Virus record (IMG/VR): IMGVR_UViG_3300027969_000080
Span: 1-64,000 of that record
Source: a virus
Direction: 5' to 3' (one strand)
Length of the DNA: 64,000 nt
Made by a program: the position numbers and the translations under genes. The notes below the pieces were generated by a model that was not told where the DNA came from, searched no databases, and saw only the letters and a list, made by a program, of their open reading frames with translations. Below are positions 5,076 through 10,359 of this stretch, in pieces (positions within the stretch are counted from its first letter, which is position 1; every line of letters starts with the position of its first letter).

Positions 5076-5140
5076 AATGACATGAAACGTTCAATGAAAC
5101 GATAGTGTCATTCTTAAACCCCATGTATTGGTTTAGGGAT
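5076..5140 (+). promoter_or_regulatory. Leader hairpins enclosing a micro-ORF
   Basis: AATGACA (5076-5082) pairs perfectly with TGTCATT (5106-5112), closing a loop that holds the whole seven-codon frame. A second hairpin follows, CTTAAACC...GGTTTAGG (about 5113-5140). The layout resembles an attenuation or translation-coupled leader upstream of two tRNA-Lys genes, but no terminator T-tract is present. Confidence 0.4.
5082..5105 (+). CDS. Possible leader micro-peptide MKRSMKR
   Basis: ATG AAA CGT TCA ATG AAA CGA TAG, preceded by GAGGTAAT as a ribosome-binding site about eight bases upstream. Seven codons, four of them Lys or Arg. It sits in the leader of the tRNA-Lys(CTT)/tRNA-Lys(TTT) transcript. 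Its translation is a prediction only. Confidence 0.3.
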   Translation: MKRSMKR

Positions 5141-5172
5141 GGCACATTAAAGACAAATTTAATACTGCTTGT

Positions 5173-5247
5173 CCCTTCAAGATGTTACGGTAGCATAGCG
5201 GACTCTTAATCCGACAAGACTCAGTTCAATTCTGAGTGGAGGGACCA
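5173..5247 (+). tRNA. tRNA-Lys(CTT)
   Basis: Acceptor CCCTTCA/TGGAGGG, A-CCA. Anticodon stem GCGGA/TCCGA (first pair G-A mismatched), loop CTCTTAA, anticodon CTT. The T stem CTCAG/CTGAG is perfect. Confidence 0.85.
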
Positions 5248-5253
5248 ATATAT

Positions 5254-5329
5254 GGGGTTATGGTGAAACGGTTATCACAGCAGACTTTTAATCTGCCAGT
5301 TCCGAGTTCGAATCTCGGTGGCCCTACCA
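5254..5329 (+). tRNA. tRNA-Lys(TTT)
   Basis: Acceptor GGGGTTA/TGGCCCT with several G-U pairs, A-CCA. Anticodon stem GCAGA/TCTGC, loop CTTTTAA, anticodon TTT. Confidence 0.92.
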
Positions 5330-5334
5330 TATAA

Positions 5335-5435
5335 GAACACATTCAACGGCAAACAGGATACCTGGCAACTGGACGCAGGGGCTATCCCAAAGATGTAGGG
5401 CACTACCACCGTAAAGTCAGGAAATGAGTGTGTTC
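5335..5435 (+). ncRNA. Candidate end-paired structured RNA
   Basis: GAACACATTC (5335-5344) pairs with GAGTGTGTTC (5426-5435) over ten positions with one G-U. Inside are ACGG/CCGT (5346-5349 with 5409-5412), CAGG-ATA-CCTG (5354-5364) and CCC/GGG (5386-5400). The interior is more GC-rich than its surroundings, as expected of a structured RNA. It follows tRNA-Lys by six bases. Family unknown. Confidence 0.5.
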
Positions 5436-5462
5436 CTATATGATGACTAAATAAAGAATAAT

Positions 5463-5552
5463 GGAAGATTGGTCGAGTGGTTTATGGCTCTAGTCTTGAA
5501 AACTAGCGAATCTTAAAAGGTTCCGTGAGTTCGAATCTCACATCTTCCTCCA
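5463..5552 (+). tRNA. tRNA-Ser(TGA), second copy
   Basis: Class II. Acceptor GGAAGAT/ATCTTCC, discriminator T, CCA. Anticodon stem CTAGT/ACTAG, loop CTTGAAA, anticodon TGA. The sequence differs strongly from the copy at 175-266, so it is not a recent duplicate. Confidence 0.92.
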
Positions 5553-5557
5553 AGTTA

Positions 5558-5622
5558 AGGATCGGTTCAGCAAATTTTATACATTTGACTTTTAATCAAA
5601 ACCGTAAAAAACGATCCTGTTA
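5558..5622 (+). ncRNA. Repeat-family structured RNA, copy A
   Basis: AGGATCG (5558-5564) pairs with CGATCCT (5612-5618). The 5' arm continues GTTCAGCAAA and the 3' arm is followed by GTTA, both shared with the copies at 5929, 8588 and 8773. The centre forms TTTGA/TCAAA with loop CTTTTAA, an anticodon-like hairpin. It starts five bases after the tRNA-Ser CCA and ends two bases before tRNA-Trp. Confidence 0.6.
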
Positions 5623-5623
5623 T

Positions 5624-5698
5624 ATCTCCCTGGTGTTAGCGGCAGCACATCGGTCTCCAAAACCGCAAGGCAAGGTTCAAATCCTTGGGGGGATGCCA
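5624..5698 (+). tRNA. tRNA-Trp(CCA)
   Basis: Acceptor ATCTCCC/GGGGGAT, discriminator G, CCA. Anticodon loop CTCCAAA gives CCA; T stem CAAGG/CCTTG. Confidence 0.9.
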
Positions 5699-5708
5699 AA
5701 GAATAAAT

Positions 5709-5793
5709 GCCCTGGTGGCGAAATTGGTAGACGCACCAGATTTAGGTTCTGACGCCGAAAGGCGTGTCGGTTCGAGTCCGACCTAGGGCACCA
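5709..5793 (+). tRNA. tRNA-Leu(TAG)
   Basis: Class II with the long variable arm GACGCCGAAAGGCGT. Acceptor GCCCTGG/CTAGGGC, A-CCA. Anticodon loop TTTAGGT gives TAG. The acceptor is identical to that of the AAG tRNA at 3-79. Confidence 0.93.
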
Positions 5794-5849
5794 CAAAAAC
5801 TCGCCTTGACTGATGGCGTATAATGAGATAAGTAATCAGTCACGAATTC

Positions 5850-5923
5850 GGGGGATTAGTATAATGGGATTACGGCAGCTTTGCAAGCTGTTTATGAGAG
5901 TTCGATTCTCTCATCCTCCACCA
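5850..5923 (+). tRNA. tRNA-Ala(TGC)
   Basis: Acceptor GGGGGAT/ATCCTCC, A-CCA. Anticodon stem GCAGC/GCTGT, loop TTTGCAA, anticodon TGC. Confidence 0.92.
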
Positions 5924-5928
5924 AGTTA

Positions 5929-5990
5929 AGGATGCTTCCAGCAAATAAAACAAACTTTTATTATCAAAAAAGCAAAACAGCATCCTGTTA
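5929..5990 (+). ncRNA. Repeat-family structured RNA, copy B
   Basis: AGGATGC (5929-5935) pairs with GCATCCT (5980-5986); the 5' arm continues TTCCAGCAAA and GTTA follows the 3' arm. A GCTT...AAGC pairing and a TTTT/AAAA hairpin lie inside. The first 18 bases are identical to copy D at 8773. Flanked by tRNA-Ala and tRNA-Val. Confidence 0.6.
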
Positions 5991-5993
5991 AAT

Positions 5994-6070
5994 GCGTGAT
6001 TAGTTCAGCATGGAAGAACGCTACCCCGACACGGTAGAGGTCAAAAGTTCGAATCTTTTATCACGCACCA
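5994..6070 (+). tRNA. tRNA-Val(GAC), with C33
   Basis: Acceptor GCGTGAT/ATCACGC, A-CCA. Anticodon stem CTACC/GGTAG, loop CCGACAC, anticodon GAC. Position 33 is C instead of the nearly universal U. The stem is identical to that of tRNA-Asp(GTC) at 3402. Confidence 0.82.
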
Positions 6071-6089
6071 AGAACAACATAAATATATA

Positions 6090-6167
6090 GCGGAGTGGGG
6101 GAGTATGGTCGTCCCCGCTAGTCTCATAAGCTAGAGAACGGTGGTTCAAATCCATCCTCCGCATCCA
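6090..6167 (+). tRNA. tRNA with anticodon CAT (Met or Ile2)
   Basis: Acceptor GCGGAG pairs with CTCCGC (six pairs), then A followed by TCCA, so the CCA is offset by one base. The D arm has a strong GGGG/CCCC stem. Anticodon stem CTAGT/GCTAG, loop CTCATAA, anticodon CAT. It could be initiator, elongator or Ile2; the irregular tail is a warning. Confidence 0.75.
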
Positions 6168-6172
6168 ATACT

Positions 6173-6409
6173 ATGACAGATTACGTATTAGCTTTTTTAG
6201 CAATGTTCCTTACTGATGTTTTTTACACGTACTACCTAAAGGCAGTGCAAGATGAACAAGCATTAAGAGCAAGTAGCTGGGCAACAATCATATATATTGT
6301 TGCAGCCTTTGCAATCATAGAGTATAATACTAATCATCTGTTATTGATTCCAGCAGCACTTGGTGCGTTTTGCGGCACGTTTGTTGGAATGAAGTTGAGA
6401 AAGAAATAA
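6173..6409 (+). CDS. Small membrane protein, three predicted helices
   Basis: A 78-residue protein with hydrophobic stretches at about residues 4-22, 36-49 and 55-72 and a basic C-terminus (KLRKK). The start at 6173 lies six bases after a tRNA CCA with no clear ribosome-binding site. Not assigned to a family. Confidence 0.65.
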   Translation: MTDYVLAFLAMFLTDVFYTYYLKAVQDEQALRASSWATIIYIVAAFAIIEYNTNHLLLIPAALGAFCGTFVGMKLRKK

Positions 6410-6456
6410 TTCGGAGTGTGGTCGGAGACTAAAAATCTCAATAATTGTCCTCCGAG

Positions 6457-6464
6457 CATAAATA
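6457..6464 (+). promoter_or_regulatory. T4-type late promoter box
   Basis: CATAAATA five bases before the ATG of the HNH gene at 6470. A CGGAG...CTCCG hairpin (about 6412-6455) lies just upstream. Confidence 0.5.
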
Positions 6465-6469
6465 GATGT

Positions 6470-7051
6470 ATGGAACTCATACAATATCAAAATAATGACG
6501 GGACTTTTACTAGTCCCAAAAACGGAAAAATATATAAATCATTGAAGGCTTTTAGAGCGCATTGGTTTAACAATCCGGCTGGAGCAGGTTTTAAAGGATT
6601 AAATCTTATAAAAAAAGATTGTCAATATTGCTCAAGCAAATATGGATTGTCTAATTTAAAAAGACATGAAGAAAAATGTTATTTGAATCCTAAAAATATA
6701 AGAGAATGCTTACATTGTAGTAAACCTATTAAGGATTATGTAGGTTCAAAGGGCACATGTAGTAGAAGTTGTGCTAACAGCTTTTTTAAAGTAGGTGAGA
6801 ATAATGGAAATTTCAAAGGTGATTCATATCAATTTCTTTGTTTTTCTAATCATAAAAAAGAATGTATAGTGTGTGGAGAAAATAAAATTGTTGCGGTTCA
6901 TCATTACAACGAAAACCACGAGGACAATAGAATTGAAAATTTAGTTCCCTTGTGCCCCACACATCATCAATATATGCATAGTAGATATGCAGAAGAAATT
7001 AGACACATAGTTGATAACTATGTAAATACATTTATACTCCGGTTCGCCTAA
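6470..7051 (+). CDS. HNH homing-type endonuclease
   Basis: A 193-residue protein with three zinc-knuckle pairs: CQYC (about residues 51-54), CLHC (about 81-84) and CIVC (about 124-127), then the HNH core HHYNENHEDNRIENLVP and CPTHHQYMH (about 136-165). The ATG at 6470 is preferred over an upstream frame because it follows a CATAAATA late box by five bases. There is no ribosome-binding site. The final codons and the stop lie in the first 15 bases of tRNA-Pro, the second nuclease here whose end is encoded by a tRNA gene. Confidence 0.85.
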   Translation: MELIQYQNNDGTFTSPKNGKIYKSLKAFRAHWFNNPAGAGFKGLNLIKKDCQYCSSKYGLSNLKRHEEKCYLNPKNIRECLHCSKPIKDYVGSKGTCSRSCANSFFKVGENNGNFKGDSYQFLCFSNHKKECIVCGENKIVAVHHYNENHEDNRIENLVPLCPTHHQYMHSRYAEEIRHIVDNYVNTFILRFA

Positions 7052-7115
7052 TCTGGTTATGGCACTTGCTTTGGGAGCAAGAATAATGTGAGTTCAAATC
7101 CCACACTGGAGACCA
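7037..7115 (+). tRNA. tRNA-Pro(TGG)
   Basis: Acceptor CTCCGGT/ACTGGAG, A-CCA. Anticodon stem CTTGC/GCAAG, loop TTTGGGA, anticodon TGG. Its 5' end overlaps the HNH stop codon. Confidence 0.92.
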
Positions 7116-7131
7116 AGTAAAGGAATATGTT

Positions 7132-7320
7132 ATGAGTAAAGGTAGTAGACCAAGACCATATAGTGTTAGTCAAAAAGAATATCTAGATAAGTTTGATGCA
7201 ATCTTTCGCAAGCCCTCACCTAGAGAGATTGAGGATGCCCAAATAGAGCAAGAAGCATTTGACAAGATAGAAGAAAAGATGTATACTGCAAAGATAGAAG
7301 GAGATAAACAATGCAAGTAA
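7132..7320 (+). CDS. Hypothetical protein, 62 aa
   Basis: Charged, Glu/Lys-rich, probably helical in its second half. The ATG at 7132 follows AAAGGAATATGTT. The frame overlaps the next gene by ten bases, indicating translational coupling to the parvulin gene. No family recognised. Confidence 0.65.
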   Translation: MSKGSRPRPYSVSQKEYLDKFDAIFRKPSPREIEDAQIEQEAFDKIEEKMYTAKIEGDKQCK

Positions 7321-7580
7321 GAGCAAAACATATTTTAGTAGAATCATTGAACACCGCAGTAACTTTAAAAGAAAAGATTGCGATGGGAGAAGATTTTGGT
7401 GCATTAGCAAAACTTCATAGCAAGTGTCCGAGTGGACAGAATGGTGGAGATTTGGGAATGTTTAGTCGTGGACAGATGGTAAAGCCGTTTGAAGATGTTG
7501 CGTTTGGTAGTGATGTTGGCCAAGTAAGTGGCCCAGTACAAACACAATTCGGTTATCATTTGATTCAACGAACAGGATAA
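7311..7580 (+). CDS. Parvulin-type peptidyl-prolyl isomerase
   Basis: An 89-residue protein that is a complete PpiC/rotamase domain and nothing else. Hallmarks are RAKHILVES (residues 4-12), FGALAKLHSKCPSGQNGGDLGMF (about 29-51), MVKPFEDVAF and the C-terminal TQFGYHLIQRTG. Parvulins catalyse cis-trans isomerisation at prolyl bonds. No signal peptide is present, so it should act in the cytoplasm, perhaps on fibre or structural proteins (inference). The start overlaps the upstream gene. Confidence 0.9.
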   Translation: MQVRAKHILVESLNTAVTLKEKIAMGEDFGALAKLHSKCPSGQNGGDLGMFSRGQMVKPFEDVAFGSDVGQVSGPVQTQFGYHLIQRTG

Positions 7581-7587
7581 AAATTTT

Positions 7588-7662
7588 GCCTCGTTAACTC
7601 AGCGGTAGAGTAGCGCCTTTACACGGCGAATGTCGGCGGTTCAATCCCGTCACGAGGTACCA
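7588..7662 (+). tRNA. tRNA-Val(TAC)
   Basis: Acceptor GCCTCGT/ACGAGGT, A-CCA. Anticodon loop TTTACAC gives TAC; stem CGCC/GGCG with a terminal G-A mismatch. Confidence 0.9.
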
Positions 7663-7671
7663 GGTTAGTAA

Positions 7672-7745
7672 GCGGGTATGATGTAATGGTAGCTTGTGAC
7701 CTTGCCAAGGTTAGCGTGAGAGTTCGATTCTCTCTACCCGCTCCA
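7672..7745 (+). tRNA. tRNA-Gly(GCC)
   Basis: Acceptor GCGGGTA/TACCCGC, discriminator T, CCA. Anticodon stem TGACC/GGTTA, loop TTGCCAA, anticodon GCC. Last tRNA of the cluster. Confidence 0.92.
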
Positions 7746-7755
7746 AAGATAAATT

Positions 7756-8310
7756 ATGGCACATCAACAACAATTTGATTTTATTCAAACATTGAAAACA
7801 AAATATCCATCACACTTTGCTAATGCAAAGGTGTTAGAGGTAGGTAGTCTCAATATCAATGGGTCAATACGACAATTCTTCACTGAGTGTGATTACTTGG
7901 GAATTGATGTTGGCCCGGGACTTGATGTTGATTTAGTTTGCGAAGGTCAAAAATTATATCATCCAGATGAAACGTATGATACAGTTGGCAGCTGTGAATG
8001 TTTTGAACACAATCCATATTGGGTAGAGACATTTGTCAATATGCATAGGATGACTAAACGTAATGGTCTAGTGTTTATGTCTTGTGCTACAACAGGTAGA
8101 GCCGAACACGGTACTACTCGTACTAGTCCACAAGATAGTCCATTGACAGTTACGAATGGTTGGGAATATTATAAAAACTTAACCGAACAAGATTTTAGAA
8201 AACATATTTTTTACATGGATATTGACAAAATGTTTAGTGAATATGAATTTATAGTGGGTGCGCCGCATCCCGATTTATATTTCTATGGCATTAAAAAGGA
8301 GATAGTATGA
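7756..8310 (+). CDS. Class I SAM-dependent methyltransferase
   Basis: A 184-residue protein. Motif I is VLEVGSLNINGS (residues 26-37), followed by an acidic strand YLGIDVGPGLDVD and by the post-I region YDTVGSCECFEHNPYW, typical of Methyltransf_11/25 enzymes acting on small molecules or sugars. Substrate unknown. The ATG at 7756 is ten bases after tRNA-Gly. It overlaps rpoZ by the ATGA arrangement, so omega translation is coupled to it. Confidence 0.82.
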   Translation: MAHQQQFDFIQTLKTKYPSHFANAKVLEVGSLNINGSIRQFFTECDYLGIDVGPGLDVDLVCEGQKLYHPDETYDTVGSCECFEHNPYWVETFVNMHRMTKRNGLVFMSCATTGRAEHGTTRTSPQDSPLTVTNGWEYYKNLTEQDFRKHIFYMDIDKMFSEYEFIVGAPHPDLYFYGIKKEIV

Positions 8311-8525
8311 CTGAAAGCAGAGCAAGATACACTAGCCAAGAGGCTGTAGAGATGATTGGTAATCGATTTGATATGGTTCTAATCGCTTGCATTAGAGTAA
8401 GGGAACTCAAGCGTGGTCATAGGCCTAAACTTGATAATCCTTTAAAGGCAGGACCCACAGTGGTTGCACTGATGGAAATTGAAAAAGGCCTAGTAGGCCG
8501 AGAATATCTTAAACAAGTAAGATAA
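8307..8525 (+). CDS. rpoZ: RNA polymerase omega subunit homologue
   Basis: A 72-residue protein matching bacterial omega along most of its length: YTSQEAVEMIGNRFDMVLIA (residues 8-27) corresponds to the conserved N-terminal helix block of RpoZ, and TVVALMEIEKGLVG (about 51-64) to the TVxALREIExGL block. Omega binds the C-terminal region of beta-prime and assists assembly and ppGpp response in bacteria. It is shorter than E. coli omega (91 residues), lacking the variable tail. It is cotranslated with the methyltransferase (ATGA overlap). A phage copy could replace or compete with host omega; that is inference. Confidence 0.9.
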   Translation: MTESRARYTSQEAVEMIGNRFDMVLIACIRVRELKRGHRPKLDNPLKAGPTVVALMEIEKGLVGREYLKQVR

Positions 8526-8540
8526 GTTACCCAAAATGTA

Positions 8541-8569
8541 TATACAACAACTGGATGTTGTTGTATAAT
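8541..8569 (+). promoter_or_regulatory. Sigma-70-like promoter before the RNA/Ro60-like unit
   Basis: Perfect TATAAT at 8564-8569 with a poor -35 (TATACA) 17 bases upstream. A perfect inverted repeat CAACAAC-TGGAT-GTTGTTG (8545-8563) fills the spacer and ends at the -10 box, an operator-like position. The weak -35 suggests regulated use. Confidence 0.55.
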
Positions 8570-8587
8570 ACACGTATTGAAGATTAA

Positions 8588-8760
8588 AGGATAGGTTCAG
8601 CAACACTATATTACTATAGGCTGATTTACTTTCTCTGTTATTAACTGGAGCCTGAAAGGGCGTTGAAGGTTGGTAACAATGCGTAAGCAAGGATCGTATT
8701 TCTAGAGGAGTTTCGATAAGTCTCCTCAATAAAAACAAAAAGTAGACAACTATCCTGTTA
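8588..8760 (+). ncRNA. Repeat-family structured RNA, copy C (long form)
   Basis: AGGATAG (8588-8594) pairs with CTATCCT (8750-8756). The 5' arm continues GTTCAGCAA and GTTA follows the 3' arm, as in copies A, B and D. Unlike them, it carries about 110 extra bases with hairpins CTATA-TTAC-TATAG, GGCT...AGCC and GAGGAG...CTCCTC (8705-8727). It begins about 12 bases after the expected transcription start. Confidence 0.6.
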
Positions 8761-8772
8761 TTTTTTATATTT

Positions 8773-8829
8773 AGGATGCTTCCAGCAAATTTTAAACTTT
8801 TATTGAAAAAAAGCAAAAAGCATCCTGTT
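8773..8829 (+). ncRNA. Repeat-family structured RNA, copy D
   Basis: AGGATGC (8773-8779) pairs with GCATCCT (8820-8826), followed by GTT. The 5' arm TTCCAGCAAAT matches copy B; an inner GCTT...AAGC pairing is possible. It ends about 15 bases before the ribosome-binding site of the Ro60-like gene, so it could act in cis on that gene or be released as a small RNA. Confidence 0.6.
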
Positions 8830-8857
8830 GCATAATACACACAGAAAGGAGAAAACT

Positions 8858-10276
8858 ATGCAATTCGCAAACGCAATTTTAAACCAAGAGGCTCGTACCA
8901 CTAATGGTATGAAGGCTCGTCAATCAACCGCTAACGCATGTGTTGATTTGTTCTATAACATCGGTGCAAGCCGTGGTAAGAACATCATCCCGCAATTCAC
9001 TGCGGCTTATGTAGAAAATGCAGACCTAGCATTGCGTATCGTCCAATGGGCGCGTGATGTTCGTGGTGGTGCAGGTGAACGTGAATTGTTCCGTCAAGTC
9101 ATGTTGCACTTGGAAAAGACTAACCCAGCTGATGCTGTCCGTCTTATGTCTAAGGTGCCAGAACTTGGTCGTTTTGACGATTTGCTAGTTTTCCAAACCA
9201 GCGATATGAAGGCTAATGCCTACACTTTGCTTGGTGACTACTTGCGTCAAAGCAACGGTCTTGCTGCTAAGTGGACTCCACGTAAGGGCGTGATCGCGGC
9301 TGAGATCCGTGACTTCTTCGGTATGACTCCAAAGCAATATCGTAAGACTCTTGTTGGTATGACTACTGTCGTTGAAACACAAATGTGTGCAAATGACTGG
9401 GATAACATCAACTACAGTCACGTTCCAAGTGTAGCGCATAGTCGTTACAAGAAGGCTTTCGGTCGTCATGGTACAACTTATGTTGAGTACATCAACAAGT
9501 TGGTCAAGGGTGAGGCAGGTGTGAAGATCAATGCTAACGCAATCTTCCCACACGATGTGTTGAAGGGCCGTATCACTGGATATGGTTCAGCATTAAACTG
9601 GTCTAAGACCGAGTTGGATGCAATCGAAGCACAATGGAATGCATTGCCTAACTACGTTGGTGACGCTAATGTGTTGCCTCTAGTTGACGTTAGTGGCTCT
9701 ATGACCAGCAAGGCTGGCACAAAGGGTGACACTACTTGCCTAGAAATCGCAGTTAGTTTGGGATTGTATTTTGCTGATAAGAACAAGGGTAAGTTCAAGG
9801 ACTGTTTCTTGACTTTCAGCGACAAGCCAAAGTTGATGAACCTCAAGGGGCCTATCAACAAGAAGATTGACCAAATGGTCAGTTCTGATTGGGGCATGAG
9901 TACAAACCTACATGGTGCGTTCACTCAAATCCTTGACACTGCTGTCAAGAACAAGGTTTCACAAGCAGAAATGCCTGAGACACTGATGATTTTCTCTGAC
10001 ATGCAATTTAACGCTTGCGTTAGGTATGATGACAGTGCGATGGAAATGATTGCTCGTAAGTACGCCGAAGCAGGTTACGATTTGCCTAAGGTAGTTTTCT
10101 GGAACTTGAATAGTAGCGGAAACGCTCCAGTCAAGTTCGACAAGGGCGGTACCGCTCTCGTGTCAGGATTCAGTCCAGCAATCGCTGCTAGCGTATTGGG
10201 TGCAGACCCAGATGCATTCAGCCCAGAGGCTATCATGCTCAAGGCTGTGATGAACAGTCGCTACGATTTGATGTAA
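8858..10276 (+). CDS. Ro60-like RNA-binding protein (TROVE/DUF2828-type with vWA domain)
   Basis: A 472-residue protein. Residues 10-110 form the helical-repeat entry of TROVE/DUF2828 proteins (NGMKARQST, LFYNIGASRGK, WARDVRGGAGERELFR, PELGRFDDLL). A von Willebrand A domain follows from about 270, with MIDAS motif DVSGS at 277-281 and IFSDMQF near 374. Ro60 proteins are rings that bind Y RNAs and misfolded RNAs. The ATG at 8858 follows AAAGGAG; the in-frame upstream ATG lies inside RNA copy D and is rejected. Its 5' leader contains structured RNA copies C and D. Codon use is less AT-rich than in neighbours, fitting high expression. Confidence 0.8.
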   Translation: MQFANAILNQEARTTNGMKARQSTANACVDLFYNIGASRGKNIIPQFTAAYVENADLALRIVQWARDVRGGAGERELFRQVMLHLEKTNPADAVRLMSKVPELGRFDDLLVFQTSDMKANAYTLLGDYLRQSNGLAAKWTPRKGVIAAEIRDFFGMTPKQYRKTLVGMTTVVETQMCANDWDNINYSHVPSVAHSRYKKAFGRHGTTYVEYINKLVKGEAGVKINANAIFPHDVLKGRITGYGSALNWSKTELDAIEAQWNALPNYVGDANVLPLVDVSGSMTSKAGTKGDTTCLEIAVSLGLYFADKNKGKFKDCFLTFSDKPKLMNLKGPINKKIDQMVSSDWGMSTNLHGAFTQILDTAVKNKVSQAEMPETLMIFSDMQFNACVRYDDSAMEMIARKYAEAGYDLPKVVFWNLNSSGNAPVKFDKGGTALVSGFSPAIAASVLGADPDAFSPEAIMLKAVMNSRYDLM

Positions 10277-10292
10277 CAGTCAATGATTCAAA

Positions 10293-10318
10293 CAATGCCC
10301 GGTTCGTCCGGGCATTGC
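10293..10318 (+). terminator. Terminator-like hairpin
   Basis: Stem CAATGCCCGG/CCGGGCATTG with a short loop immediately after the Ro60-like gene. There is no T-tract, so it may instead be a 3'-end stabiliser. Confidence 0.5.
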
Positions 10319-10324
10319 CATATC

Positions 10325-10353
10325 TTGACAAATAATGGTGAAGGTGATATAAT
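10325..10353 (+). promoter_or_regulatory. Consensus sigma-70 promoter
   Basis: TTGACA, 17-base spacer, TATAAT. The -10 box is six bases before the ATG at 10360, so transcription should start at or next to the start codon. Confidence 0.87.
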
Positions 10354-10359
10354 ATGTCT

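Noticed and set aside
5341-5412. c-di-GMP-I (GEMM) riboswitch
   Set aside because: GGCAAAC and GGACGCA resemble the core, but the P1b hairpin spacing and the second helix do not fit, and the region follows a tRNA rather than leading a gene.
5558-5618. Element A as a T-armless tRNA-Lys
   Set aside because: It has an anticodon-like CTTTTAA loop, but copies B and D do not preserve it, so the resemblance is probably chance.
5815-5828. TTGACT and TATAAT before tRNA-Ala
   Set aside because: Spacer is only seven bases, too short for sigma-70.
6416-6469. Upstream start for the HNH gene
   Set aside because: It would lie upstream of the late box and within a hairpin; the ATG at 6470 fits better.
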